The notes: generated by a model from the letters alone, not told the origin. Shown: positions 23,530-32,722, counted from the stretch's first letter. The stretch is DNA of 64,000 nt from Kribbella jiaozuonensis (GCF_005233875.1 NZ_SZPZ01000003.1:372001-436000); one strand, 5' to 3'. A program made the numbers and translations.

Positions 23530-24870
23530 TCAGACCGTGACGGGCGCCGGCTCTTTGGCTTCCGACTCCTTGGGCTGCGCAGCCGCGGCGGCCTCGTTGC
23601 GACGCTGGATGCCGACCGAGATGCACAGGTCGAACGCCGCCGCCAGCAGCGCGATCCGCAGCGGCTCGAAGATGAGCCGCTCGATCATGCTCGAGATCTC
23701 CTGGTTCATCAGGCCCCAATAGCCGCCGTGGATGCCGATCGTCCGCTGGATCAGGACGAAGGCCCAGTCGTCGGCGAGCACCCAGAGCGTGTAGACCATG
23801 CAGACCACGCCGAGGAACACCGGGCCGACCCGGACCAGCAAACGGAACGCGTTGATCGTCGGGTAGAACTTCTCGCGCAGACCCCCGAGCACCAGATCCG
23901 GCGCCTTGTAGGTCAGTTCGACCAGTCGGCCGCGCTGCGGTCCTTCCTGCTCTGCCCGACCGCCGAGCCGGCGCTCCAGCCGGGTGCCACGGAAGACTCC
24001 GCCGCTGGAGAGAACCCGGTGACCGAAGACGACCGTCGTGATCGCCAGCCAGGTCAGCGGCTCACCGACGCCGAGCTTGAACAGCGGCCAGAGGCTCTCC
24101 CAGAAGAAGCCCCACAGGAACTCGATACCTGCCGGCAACGGGATGTGGATGCCTGCGAAGAAGTCCTTCACGCCGTCCCACCAGTCCACCGACCAGTACC
24201 AGAAGGTTCGCCGCTGGAACCACAGCTTGCCCTCGGCGATCGCGAACGGCGTGATCACGAACGTGAGCAGCACGAAGAAGGCCTCGGCCCAGACCTGGGC
24301 GAACTTCACCGGACGGCTGGGCCAGCGGTCGTCGACCGCCTGAAGCAGCCGACGCAGCACCAGCAGAATCACCAGTGCCGGCAGGTACCCGTGCCAGGTG
24401 TGGATGCCGAGCTTGAAGAACCCCGAGCCGGGCTGCGTCCCGTTCTGCACCAGGTACGTCGCGCTGAGCGAGTTGACCTGTTCGTCGAAGAAGCCCCAGG
24501 CCGACCACACCGCGACCAGGGGCAGCAGCGTGATGGCCAGCAGTTCCAGCAGACCGCGTTGGGTCGGGTCCGAGGTCTCCTCGGTGTCGCTGCTCGCCGC
24601 GTCGCGCCAGCGGTACAGCGACATCGCGCAGGTGCGGATCATGCCGACGGCCGCGGTGATCTGGAGCAGCACGCCGACGGCGAACAGACCGGTCCCGAGA
24701 CTCGAGTGCGCATGCTTGGCCAGCCAGATCGCGCCTTGTACACAGACCGTGAAGCCGACGAAGCCGGCCACCCACCAGGTGGTCATGGGCAGCAAGTTCT
24801 TCCACCAGAGCCGGAAGGTGTCTCCGATCAGGTGGACCATCTCGCGAAAGCCGTCAACGAGCGTGCGCAT
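23530..24870 (-). CDS. Multi-pass membrane protein of unknown function
   Basis: 446 residues from ATG 24870 (an in-frame TTG at 24909 is an alternative). Several membrane segments are visible (TTWWVAGFVGFTVCVQGAIW, GTGLFAVGVLLQITAAVGMI, LLAITLLPLVAVWSAWGFF, YLPALVILLVLRRLL, AEAFFVLLTFVITPFAIA and more). There are long Trp/Phe-rich loops and a basic patch (TRLERRLGGRAEQEGPQR). The C-terminus is Ala/Glu/Lys-rich. No transporter motif is recognised. It is convergent with the three exported-protein genes and separated from dciA by 48 bases. Confidence 0.8.
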   Translation of the reverse strand: MRTLVDGFREMVHLIGDTFRLWWKNLLPMTTWWVAGFVGFTVCVQGAIWLAKHAHSSLGTGLFAVGVLLQITAAVGMIRTCAMSLYRWRDAASSDTEETSDPTQRGLLELLAITLLPLVAVWSAWGFFDEQVNSLSATYLVQNGTQPGSGFFKLGIHTWHGYLPALVILLVLRRLLQAVDDRWPSRPVKFAQVWAEAFFVLLTFVITPFAIAEGKLWFQRRTFWYWSVDWWDGVKDFFAGIHIPLPAGIEFLWGFFWESLWPLFKLGVGEPLTWLAITTVVFGHRVLSSGGVFRGTRLERRLGGRAEQEGPQRGRLVELTYKAPDLVLGGLREKFYPTINAFRLLVRVGPVFLGVVCMVYTLWVLADDWAFVLIQRTIGIHGGYWGLMNQEISSMIERLIFEPLRIALLAAAFDLCISVGIQRRNEAAAAAQPKESEAKEPAPVTV

Positions 24871-24918
24871 CGCGCCCGATCCTAGGGGCTGGCCGGGTCG
24901 CGGGTACAACCAGACTCG

Positions 24919-25482
24919 TCAGCCGTAGGTGTCGCGGGGGCCTCGGCCGCCGCGGATGGTTCGGGGGCCCTTGCGCCAGGAGGGAGTGTGCGGGCCTTGG
25001 ACGTTGACGCGGGTGACGGTGCCTTCGCCCAGTTCGGTGTTGAGGCGGCGGACCAGGTCGGGGGCGAGGAGTTTGAGCTGGGTTGCCCAGGCGGTGGACG
25101 ACGTACGGACGGTGAGGACCGTGTCCTCGTACGACTCGGGCTTGCAGTGTTCAGCCATTTCGGGGCCGACGATGGACGGCCAGCGGGCCATCACGCCGTG
25201 GACGGCGACGTCGACCTCCCAGCCCTGGTCGCGCATCAGGCGGCCGAGGGTGTTGGTCAGCTTCTGCGGGTCGCGGTCGTCCGGGCGGGCGCTGCTGATC
25301 TGAGCGCCGTCGATGCGCGGTCGCCGGCGGCGCTTGACCGGCATGATGCCGCCCTTGGCCGCCTGCTGCTTGAGCCGTCCCGCCAGCGACTTCGCCAGCT
25401 CGAGGCCCTGCTTGTCGTGCTCCTCCTCGCTCTCGGGACCGCTCTCAGGGCCGCTCTCAGAGGAATCCGGGGGTTCAGACAC
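24919..25482 (-). CDS. dciA: DciA-like DUF721 protein
   Basis: 187 residues from GTG 25482, which overlaps the recF stop by 8 bases and follows GGAGGGG. The C-terminal DUF721 domain (LTNTLGRLMRDQGWEVDVAV...WPSIVGPEMAEHCKPESYED...LKLLAPDLVRRLNTELG) is the DciA core. The N-terminus is a charged, disordered stretch with a KRRRRPR patch. DciA loads or activates the replicative helicase DnaB in bacteria lacking DnaC, and in actinobacteria the gene regularly sits between recF and gyrB (Rv0004 in M. tuberculosis). Confidence 0.93.
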   Translation of the reverse strand: MSEPPDSSESGPESGPESEEEHDKQGLELAKSLAGRLKQQAAKGGIMPVKRRRRPRIDGAQISSARPDDRDPQKLTNTLGRLMRDQGWEVDVAVHGVMARWPSIVGPEMAEHCKPESYEDTVLTVRTSSTAWATQLKLLAPDLVRRLNTELGEGTVTRVNVQGPHTPSWRKGPRTIRGGRGPRDTYG

Positions 25483-26614
25483 GCTGAACGACCCCTCCAC
25501 CAACCTCGAACCGCGCACCACTGAGCTCAACGGGCACGTCAGCGCCGACAGCAGCGGTCACCAGTACCTGCTCGGCGGGCGCGACCAGCTCGGCCAGCCG
25601 GTCCCGGCGCTGGGTGTCCAGCTCGGCGAACACATCGTCGAGGATCAGCACCGGTTCACCCCCGTCCGCGCGAAGCAGTTCGTACGACGCCAGTCGCAGC
25701 GCGAGCGCGAACGACCACGACTCACCGTGACTCGCGTACCCCTTCGCAGGCAAGTCCCCGAGCCCGAGTACGACGTCGTCCCGATGCGGACCCACCAACG
25801 AGACCCCACGCTCGAGCTCGTCCCGCCGCTTCTCCTGCACGGCCGCCAGCAGTACGTCGGCCAACTGCTCGCGCGACGTCACCCCCGGCTCCAGCAGCAC
25901 CGACGACTTGTACTCCAGCCGCGCATCACCCTTGCCTCGGGCAACAGCGTCGTACGCGCTGGACACCAACGGGCGCAGGGATTCCAGCAGCTCCAACCGC
26001 GTCGCGAGCAGCTCGGACCCGACGCGGGCCAGGTTCGAATCCCACACCTCGAGCGTGCGCAGCTGCCCTTCGGCGGCACTGGTCCGGTTCTGCCGGCGGG
26101 CCTGCGAGGCGCTCCGCAGCAGTGAGTTCCGCTGCTTCAGCACCCGGTCGTAGTCCTGCCGTACGCCGGCCATCCGCGGCGAGCGCAGCGTGAGCAACTC
26201 ATCCAGGAATCGGCGCCGCTCCGACGGATCGCCTTTCACGAGCGCGAGATCCTCCGGCGCGAAGAGCACCGTCCGCAGCAGTCCGAGCACTTCCCGCGGT
26301 CGTGGGACCGGCGATCGGTTGATCCGGGCCCGATTTGCCTTCCCAGGATTGATTTCCAGCTCGACCACGACGTCCCGGTCGTACTGGCTGCGGATCTCGG
26401 TCCGCACGATCGCACGGGTGGCGCCGGCCCGCACCAGCGGTGCATCGTTCGCCACCCGGTGCGAGCCGAGGGTCGCGGTGTAGTGGATCGCCTCGACCAG
26501 GTTGGTCTTGCCGTGGCCGTTCGGACCGACGAAGGCCGTCACGCCCGGGGTGAGCTCGACCTCCGCCTGCTGGTAGGACCGGAAATCGAGCAGACCCAGG
26601 GCGGTGACGTACAC
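25475..26614 (-). CDS. recF: DNA replication and repair protein RecF
   Basis: 379-residue SMC-like ATPase that helps RecR/RecO load RecA at gaps and stalled forks. Walker A GPNGHGKT lies at residues 30-37, the ABC-type signature near FAPEDLALVKGDPSERRRFL, and Walker B/D-loop is VLILDDVFAELD near the C-terminus. Length is typical. It starts one base after the gnd stop and overlaps dciA by 8 bases, within the conserved dnaA-dnaN-gnd-recF-dciA run. Confidence 0.97.
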   Translation of the reverse strand: MYVTALGLLDFRSYQQAEVELTPGVTAFVGPNGHGKTNLVEAIHYTATLGSHRVANDAPLVRAGATRAIVRTEIRSQYDRDVVVELEINPGKANRARINRSPVPRPREVLGLLRTVLFAPEDLALVKGDPSERRRFLDELLTLRSPRMAGVRQDYDRVLKQRNSLLRSASQARRQNRTSAAEGQLRTLEVWDSNLARVGSELLATRLELLESLRPLVSSAYDAVARGKGDARLEYKSSVLLEPGVTSREQLADVLLAAVQEKRRDELERGVSLVGPHRDDVVLGLGDLPAKGYASHGESWSFALALRLASYELLRADGGEPVLILDDVFAELDTQRRDRLAELVAPAEQVLVTAAVGADVPVELSGARFEVGGGVVQRV

Positions 26615-26615
26615 C

Positions 26616-27539
26616 TCAGTGCTTGATCGGGGGTGTCGCGTACGACGGGTCGGCGGACTCGGCGCCCTTCACCGCGTGACCGCCGAACTGGTTCCGCATC
26701 GCGGCGATCGCCTTCATCGCCGGCGAGTCGTCCTGCCGCGAGGAGAACCGGGCGAACAGCGCGGCCGCGATGGCCGGCACCGGTACGGCGAGGTCGATCG
26801 CGGCCTCGACGGTCCAGCGGCCCTCGCCGGAGTCATCGGCGTACCCGCGGATCTTCTCCAGGTGGTTGTCGTCCTCCAGCGCGTTCACCAGCAGGTCGAG
26901 CAGCCAGGAGCGGATCACGGTGCCCTCGCGCCAGGACTGGAACGCCTCCGGCACGTTCTCCACGATGTCCGACGCCTCGAGCAGCTCGTACCCCTCGGCG
27001 TACGCCTGCATGATGCCGTACTCGATGCCGTTGTGGACCATCTTCGAGAAGTGGCCCGCGCCGACCTTGCCGGCGTGCACGAAACCGAACTCGCCCTCGG
27101 GCTTCAGCGCCTCGAAGATCGGCATCACGACGTCGACGGTGTCCTTGTCGCCGCCGCACATCAGCGCGTAGCCGTTCTCCAGGCCCCAGACTCCGCCGGA
27201 GACACCGCAGTCGACAAAGCGGATGTTCTTCTCGGCGAGCTGCGCGGCACGGCGGGTGTCATCGGTCCAGCGGCTGTTGCCGCCGTCGATGACGATGTCG
27301 CCGGGGGAGAGCAGTTCGGCCAGCTCGGTGACGACCGGATCGATGGCCTGGACCGGCACCATCACCCAGACGACCTTCGGCTGGCCGCTGTCGGTGAGCT
27401 TGCCGACCATGTCGGCCAGGTCCTTGGCATCGGAGATGTTCTGGTTGTGGTCGAACCCGACCACGGTGTGGCCCGCGTTGCGGATCCGCTGGCGCATGTT
27501 GCCGCCCATCTTGCCGAGACCGACAAGGCCGAGCTCCAT
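26616..27539 (-). CDS. gnd: 6-phosphogluconate dehydrogenase, decarboxylating (short form)
   Basis: 307-residue enzyme of the oxidative pentose phosphate pathway: 6-phosphogluconate plus NAD(P)+ gives ribulose 5-phosphate and CO2. The Rossmann motif GLGKMGGNM is at residues 7-15. GGVSGGVWGLENGY-type substrate-binding and the catalytic segment KMVHNGIEYGIMQAYAEGYE (Lys, Asn) are present. It is the short dimer-type form (about 300 residues, unlike the 470-residue E. coli form). Position between dnaN and recF is a known actinobacterial arrangement. Confidence 0.96.
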   Translation of the reverse strand: MELGLVGLGKMGGNMRQRIRNAGHTVVGFDHNQNISDAKDLADMVGKLTDSGQPKVVWVMVPVQAIDPVVTELAELLSPGDIVIDGGNSRWTDDTRRAAQLAEKNIRFVDCGVSGGVWGLENGYALMCGGDKDTVDVVMPIFEALKPEGEFGFVHAGKVGAGHFSKMVHNGIEYGIMQAYAEGYELLEASDIVENVPEAFQSWREGTVIRSWLLDLLVNALEDDNHLEKIRGYADDSGEGRWTVEAAIDLAVPVPAIAAALFARFSSRQDDSPAMKAIAAMRNQFGGHAVKGAESADPSYATPPIKH

Positions 27540-27566
27540 CTGAATCCCCTTGTTCTATTGGCTTTC

Positions 27567-28712
27567 TCAGCTGTTCAGGCGGACCGGCATCAGCACGTAC
27601 CGGAACTCGCTGATCGGTTCGCCGTCGAAGTCCCGCACACCGGTCAGTTCGGCCGGCTTCGTCGCCTGCGTGAAGGCCAGGTGCGCGACCGGGGTACCGA
27701 TCGCGCCGAGGCCGTCGAGCAGGTACGTCGGATTGAAGCCTACGGTCACCGGCTCGCCGACGACCCGGGCCTCGAGCGACTCCGACGCCTGCGCCTCGTC
27801 GCCACTGCCGGCGTCGAGCGTCACGGTGTCTTCCTCGAACGTCAGCCGGACCGGGGCGTTCCGCTCGGCGACCAGCGCGACCCGCTTGACCGCCTCGACC
27901 AGGGTCGCGGTGTCGATCCGCACCCGGGTCGCGATCGCGGCGTCGGTCGGGATGATGCCGCGGACCTTCGGGAACTCGCCGTCGAGCAGCCGGGTGGTGG
28001 CGCGCCGGTTGCCACCGGACACCTCACCCTCGAAGCCGACGATGCCGTCGCCGCTGCCCGGGGCGGCCAGCGACACGATCACGTCGGAGCCGGTCATCGC
28101 CTTCGCGGTCTCGGACAGCACCCGGGCCGGCACCAGCGCGGCCGCGGACGCGTCGGGGGACTGCGGATTCCACTCGAGCTCACGGATCGCGAGCCGGTAG
28201 CGGTCGGTGGCGAGCAGCGAGATCGTGGAGCCCTCGATCTCGACCCGGACACCGGTCAGCACCGGCAGCGTGTCCTCACGCCCGGCCGCGGTCACCACCT
28301 GGGAGACGGCCTGGGCGAAGACGTCGGCCTTGACCGTCCCGCTGGCGGCCGGAAGCTCCGGCAGGGCCGGATATTCCTCTGTGGGAAGCGTCTGGAGCGT
28401 GAACCGCGAACTGCCACAGGTGACCTGGGCCTTCGCTCCGTCCACGGCGAAGTCCACGGGCTGGTTCGGAAGACTCTTGGAGATGTCGGCAACGAGCCGG
28501 CCGGAGATCAGGCACTTGCCGGAGTCCGCCACCTGCGCGGGCACGGTGACACGGACCGAGGTCTCGTAGTCGAAGCCGGACAGGGTGATCTGCCCGTCCT
28601 CGGCCTCGACCAGAAGGCCGGCAAGGATCGGAACGCTGGGACGACTGGGCAAACTGCGCGCGGCCCAGGCCACCGACTCGGCCAGTACGTCGCGCTCGAC
28701 GCGAAACTTCAC
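27567..28712 (-). CDS. dnaN: DNA polymerase III beta subunit (sliding clamp)
   Basis: 381-residue ring-forming processivity clamp. It begins MKFRVERDVLAESVAWAARSLP and shows the three-domain clamp pattern, ending PISEFRYVLMPVRLN with the typical C-terminal M-P-V/M-R-L. The C-terminal and domain II surfaces form the pocket for clamp-binding peptides. GTG start at 28712. It follows the putative origin region and dnaA on the same strand. Confidence 0.98.
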   Translation of the reverse strand: MKFRVERDVLAESVAWAARSLPSRPSVPILAGLLVEAEDGQITLSGFDYETSVRVTVPAQVADSGKCLISGRLVADISKSLPNQPVDFAVDGAKAQVTCGSSRFTLQTLPTEEYPALPELPAASGTVKADVFAQAVSQVVTAAGREDTLPVLTGVRVEIEGSTISLLATDRYRLAIRELEWNPQSPDASAAALVPARVLSETAKAMTGSDVIVSLAAPGSGDGIVGFEGEVSGGNRRATTRLLDGEFPKVRGIIPTDAAIATRVRIDTATLVEAVKRVALVAERNAPVRLTFEEDTVTLDAGSGDEAQASESLEARVVGEPVTVGFNPTYLLDGLGAIGTPVAHLAFTQATKPAELTGVRDFDGEPISEFRYVLMPVRLNS

Positions 28713-29168
28713 CGCTGGGTGCCTCCTGATTCGGCTGTGTGCCAGGCAGATCCTGCCACGGACAAAGGTGCTGTGCGCCCATCGGGCCTGACGTGGCGCT
28801 TCGGGCGGGTCGCGTCGGCGTCGTACTGAGGTTGCTGCAGGTGCTTACGGAGACAGCCTGACAGGTCGGTCCAATCGGCGCGAGATCGGGGTTTTCCCCA
28901 GATCGGGCCGCCCGTTCGTTTTGTGGACTGGGACCTCTCTACAGATTCCATAGTGTTCTTCGCACCGGTGGATACTGTGGAAAAGCGACGACTTCGCAGG
29001 TCAGACCGCATTTCTGGGTGGGGACGGCGTGTGGACGACTCTCGGTCGTGCTGGGGACGGCTGCGGATGACGGATTCTGTCCCCACAGGGCGTCCACACG
29101 ACAGAGCGGTGTATCCACGGCAATACCCACAGTTTTCCACAGCTGTGTCCCCAGCCTGTGCGGTTCTT
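28713..29168. other. Putative oriC part 1: dnaA-dnaN intergenic with DnaA boxes
   Basis: 456 bp without a supportable gene. DnaA-box-like sites (consensus TTRTCCACA, at most two mismatches, either strand): 28922-28930, 28967-28975, 28976-28984 (TTTTCCACA reversed), 29030-29038 (TCGTCCACA reversed), 29090-29098, 29111-29119 and 29133-29141 (TTTTCCACA). They are packed into about 220 bp next to dnaA. In Streptomyces and Mycobacterium the origin lies in this same gap. It also contains the dnaN promoter region. Confidence 0.75.
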
Positions 29169-31592
29169 CTACTGCTGCTTCGCCTGGTGTTTGATCCGGT
29201 TCGTCAGCTCGGTGACCTGGTTGAAAACACTGCGCCGTTCGGACATCAGCTGCCGGATCTTGCGTTCCGCGTGCATGACCGTGGTGTGGTCGCGGCCGCC
29301 GAACTGCTGGCCGATCTTCGGTAGCGACAGATCGGTCAGCTCGCGACACAGATACATGGCGATCTGTCGTGCGGTCACGAGGACGCGGCTCCGGCTGGAC
29401 CCGCACAGGTCGTCGATCGACAGACCGAAGTACGACGCCGTCTGGCCCATGATCATGCTGGCGGTGACTTCGGGCTTGCTGCCTTCAGGAATCAGGTCCT
29501 TCAGCACGATCTCGGCCAGGCTCAGATCGACCGGCTGCCGGTTCAGGCTGGCGAACGCGGTGACACGGATCAGTGCGCCCTCGAGCTCACGGATGTTCGT
29601 CTGCACCTTCGATGCGATGAACTCCAGCACCTCCGGCGGCGCGGTCAGCCGCTCGGTCGCGGCCTTCTTCCGCAGGATCGCGATCCGGGTCTCGAGGTCC
29701 GGCGGCTGGATGTCGGTGATCAGGCCCCACTCGAACCGGTTCCGGAGCCGATCCTCCAACGCCTCCAGGCGTTTCGGCGCGCGGTCGGAGCTGATCACGA
29801 TCTGCTTGTTCGCGTTGTGCAGCGTGTTGAAGGTGTGGAAGAACTCTTCCTGGGTCTGGATCTTGCCTTCCAGGAACTGGATGTCGTCGATCAGCAGTAC
29901 GTCGACATCGCGGTACCGGCGCTGGAACTGGGACGCCTTGTCGTCGCGGATCGCGTTGATGAAGTCGTTGGTGAACTCTTCGCTGGACACGTACCGGACG
30001 CGGGCCCCGGTGTAGAGGCTGCGGACGTAGTGCCCGATCGCGTGCAGCAGGTGGGTCTTGCCCAGACCGGAGTCGCCGTAGATCAGCTGCGGGTTGTACG
30101 CCTTGCCCGGCGCCTCGGCGACGGCGACCGCGGCCGCGTGGGCGAACCGGTTCGAGCTGCCGATGACGAAGGTCTCGAAGGTGTACTTCGGGTTGAGCCG
30201 GGCCTCGCCCTGCGCCTCGGTGGCGGACTGGGTCGGCGAACCGTTCGGCGGCGGGGCGACCGAGCCCATCGGCTGACCGAACTGCTGCTGCGGCGCCGGC
30301 TGCTGGAAGTGCTGCGGCGCGGCATCCGGACGCGGCTGGTTGTACTGCGGGCCGTTGTCGGGATCGGTCAGCGCGGACTGGATGGTCGGCTGGTACGCGC
30401 CGTCGGTGTGCAGTGGCTCGCGCACGGCGGGCGGCTGCGGGTGCTGTTGCGGGTGCTGTTGAGGCGGCTGCTGTGCGTACTGCGGGGGCTGTTGCGCGGC
30501 GGCCTGTTGCGCGGCCTGCTGCTCGCGGAGCTCGGGGTCGAGCGACGGGTCGACGGTGACGGCGATCCGGATGTCCCGGCCGAAGCTCTCGGTCAGGATC
30601 CGCTCGAGGTCGGGACGGAGCCGGGTCTCGAGCTGACCACGGGTGAAGTCGTCGGGTACTGCGACGATCGCGGTGCTCTCGTGCAGCGTCACCGGACGTG
30701 AGTTGGTCAGCCAGGCGCGCTGGTTCGGCGGGAGGCCGGCGAGGACGCGGGTCCAGGCATCACCAAGATCCGTCACCGGTGCTGCCACCTCCTGCTGGGG
30801 CGCAGGCTGGTGCACCGGCTGAGGTGCGGGCTGAGGTGCGTGCTGCAGGGGTGCGTGCTGCTGGGGTGCGTGCTGCTGAGGGATCTGCTGCTGCGGCGCC
30901 GGCTGCTGCGGAGCGTGCTGCTGCTCCGGGGTCTGGGGTTCCGCCGGCCGCCCGGCGGTCGGGTCGGTGTTCTGTTGAGGTGACCATTGGTTGGTGGTTG
31001 CGTTGTCCGCACGTCCATCACCCTCGTTCGCTGCCGAGCTCGCGCTGTCTGCGCTGCCTGTACCCCATTCGGGAGCGCTGCCCCAGGTGGTGTTCTCACC
31101 CGGGTAGCGAACATTGCCGATGGTCGGAGCCGCACCGAAGTACGCAGTACCTACCGGTGGCTGGAGCGCCGGCGGCTGGAGCGGGCCGGCCGGGAGATCG
31201 GTCGCCGCGCGCTCGAGCTCGGAGCGGTAACCGTACGGACCCGGTGGCGGCGCGGGCCGGTAACCGGGCATCGGCTGCTCCGGCATCGGGATCGGAAGGG
31301 ACGGGCTCAGGTAGTCGCCCGGATCCATCCGCGGCGTCGGGGCGGGCTGCGGCGTCTCGGTCGGAGGCGTCTGGTCGGCCTCGACCCGGGGGGCCGGCGT
31401 CTCGGCCCGGGGCAGCGGCTCGGGTGCGGGCGGGACCTCGGTACGGAAGTTCGCCTCTGGTTCGGGGCGGAGGCCTGCGTCTGGTTCGGGGCGTAAGTCC
31501 TGGCGGCCGTCGCCGGAGTACTCCGCCCGGTACCCGGCTGCTGTGTATTCCACCGGTGTGACTTCCGCACTGGCGGAATGGTCCTCGACCAC
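29169..31592 (-). CDS. dnaA: Chromosomal replication initiator DnaA with long N-terminal extension
   Basis: 807 residues from GTG 31592, preceded by GGGGAG at a suitable distance. Residues 1-272 are a low-complexity Pro/Gln/Ala/His-rich extension. Domain I follows (DLGDAWTRVLAGLPPNQRAW, about 275-350), then a Gln/Pro-rich domain II (350-465). The AAA+ core has Walker A GDSGLGKT at 506-513 and Walker B LLIDDIQFLEGK. Domain IV carries the box-recognition motif GGRDHTTVMHA. Usual DnaA is 450-650 residues, so this one is unusually long. It initiates replication at the flanking DnaA-box clusters. Confidence 0.96.
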   Translation of the reverse strand: MVEDHSASAEVTPVEYTAAGYRAEYSGDGRQDLRPEPDAGLRPEPEANFRTEVPPAPEPLPRAETPAPRVEADQTPPTETPQPAPTPRMDPGDYLSPSLPIPMPEQPMPGYRPAPPPGPYGYRSELERAATDLPAGPLQPPALQPPVGTAYFGAAPTIGNVRYPGENTTWGSAPEWGTGSADSASSAANEGDGRADNATTNQWSPQQNTDPTAGRPAEPQTPEQQHAPQQPAPQQQIPQQHAPQQHAPLQHAPQPAPQPVHQPAPQQEVAAPVTDLGDAWTRVLAGLPPNQRAWLTNSRPVTLHESTAIVAVPDDFTRGQLETRLRPDLERILTESFGRDIRIAVTVDPSLDPELREQQAAQQAAAQQPPQYAQQPPQQHPQQHPQPPAVREPLHTDGAYQPTIQSALTDPDNGPQYNQPRPDAAPQHFQQPAPQQQFGQPMGSVAPPPNGSPTQSATEAQGEARLNPKYTFETFVIGSSNRFAHAAAVAVAEAPGKAYNPQLIYGDSGLGKTHLLHAIGHYVRSLYTGARVRYVSSEEFTNDFINAIRDDKASQFQRRYRDVDVLLIDDIQFLEGKIQTQEEFFHTFNTLHNANKQIVISSDRAPKRLEALEDRLRNRFEWGLITDIQPPDLETRIAILRKKAATERLTAPPEVLEFIASKVQTNIRELEGALIRVTAFASLNRQPVDLSLAEIVLKDLIPEGSKPEVTASMIMGQTASYFGLSIDDLCGSSRSRVLVTARQIAMYLCRELTDLSLPKIGQQFGGRDHTTVMHAERKIRQLMSERRSVFNQVTELTNRIKHQAKQQ

Positions 31593-32216
31593 GCGTTGCT
31601 CCCCGATTCATCGCTGCGGTGGCCGGCGCGTTCCGGGCGGACCCGGGGTGCGCGACCATTCGACCCGACACCGTGCGGCCGGCGAGTCCTCGTGCTCGGC
31701 TCAGCGCGGTAGCTGTCTCCGCACTTCGGCGGCCGCACTGTCCACACGGTTGTCCACAGTTGTGAACGACCGCAGGAGCAGGTTGGTTACCAATCGCGGG
31801 GTGTGGGACTTCTGGTGTGAGGGAGTGACGCTAACAAGTCGGAGTAGGCAGCTTCAAGCCGTCATCCACAGGCTATGAACAGGAAATTGGGGGCAACCTG
31901 CGGCGTGTCGGGTGGACGCCGGAGCGTAGTCATGGTTGGTCATCGCTCTCAGTGGCGGCCCGGACCGGAGGGTGACGAGGTCTCGGTACTGGCGTTGCCC
32001 ACTATCCTGTCCACAAGCCTGTGGAAAAGTCTGGGGATACCTGGTTTGACCTGTCCACAGGCGGCCACGTACCGTGGATCAGTCGGTGTTGAGCCGGCCG
32101 TTTCGTGCTGCGCTCCCTGCGGATACCTCCGGCGGTGTGCAGGACAGCCACCTTGGACAGATTCAATCAGTGGATTTGTCGACATTCTGTGATCTCGAGT
32201 AACCGGAGTCATTCCA
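31593..32216. other. Putative oriC part 2: dnaA-rpmH intergenic with DnaA boxes
   Basis: 624 bp without a supportable gene between divergent dnaA and rpmH. Box-like sites: 31738-31746 (CTGTCCACA), 31750-31758 (TTGTCCACA, perfect), 31862-31870 (TCATCCACA), 32007-32015 (CTGTCCACA), 32020-32028 (TTTTCCACA reversed) and 32051-32059 (CTGTCCACA). The pair at 31738/31750 lies in the dnaA promoter and probably mediates autoregulation; the triplet at 32007-32059 is nearer rpmH. The rpmH promoter must also lie here. Confidence 0.7.
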
Positions 32217-32354
32217 GTGAGCAAGCGGACGTTTCAGCCGAACAACCGTCGCCGGCACAAGAAGCACGGCTTCCGTCTTCGGATGCGTACCCGTGCGGGT
32301 CGCGCGATCATCGCCGCCCGCCGTGGCAAGGGTCGCCAGCGCCTCGCGGCCTGA
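32217..32354 (+). CDS. rpmH: Ribosomal protein L34
   Basis: 45-residue basic protein of the 50S subunit from GTG 32217: SKRTFQPNNRRRHKKHGFRL, then MRTRAGRAIIAARRGKGR. It is the canonical L34 sequence with full length. First gene of the conserved rpmH-rnpA-yidD-yidC-jag-rsmG run leading away from dnaA. The GTG is preceded by CCGGAGTC as ribosome site. Confidence 0.97.
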   Translation: MSKRTFQPNNRRRHKKHGFRLRMRTRAGRAIIAARRGKGRQRLAA

Positions 32355-32380
32355 GCGACCTGCTCGACGGTGACCACCTC

Positions 32381-32722
32381 GTGCTGCCAGCGTCGAACCG
32401 GCTCCGCCGGTCCGACGACTTCCGTCGCGCCGTCCGGTCCGGGCGGCGCGCGTCGCGGCGCGCGGTGGTTCTCCACCTGCTGGCGGAGGACGGCTGTGCC
32501 GAGCCTCCACGTGTCGGATTCGTTGTGAACAAGGCGGTGGGCAACGCGGTTCTGCGGAACCGGGTCCACCGCCGTCTGCGTGCTGTGCTGGCAACGCGGC
32601 TTCCCGACCTTCCGGCCGGCAGCCTGGCCGTCGTCCGCGCGCTCCCGTCGTCCGCCTCGGCGTCGTACGACGAACTGGCCGCGGACGTCGACAGCGCCCT
32701 GACCAGGTTGCTGAAGCCATGA
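32381..32722 (+). CDS. rnpA: Ribonuclease P protein component
   Basis: 113-residue basic protein that assists the RNase P RNA in 5' maturation of tRNAs. It shows the family core RLRRSDDFRRAVRSGRRASR and the RNR motif VGNAVLRNRVHRRLRAVL. GTG 32381 (VLPASNRLRR) is the most plausible start, 26 bases after rpmH. The open frame extends upstream over rpmH but that is a shadow. Its stop overlaps the yidD start by 4 bases. Confidence 0.94.
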   Translation: MLPASNRLRRSDDFRRAVRSGRRASRRAVVLHLLAEDGCAEPPRVGFVVNKAVGNAVLRNRVHRRLRAVLATRLPDLPAGSLAVVRALPSSASASYDELAADVDSALTRLLKP

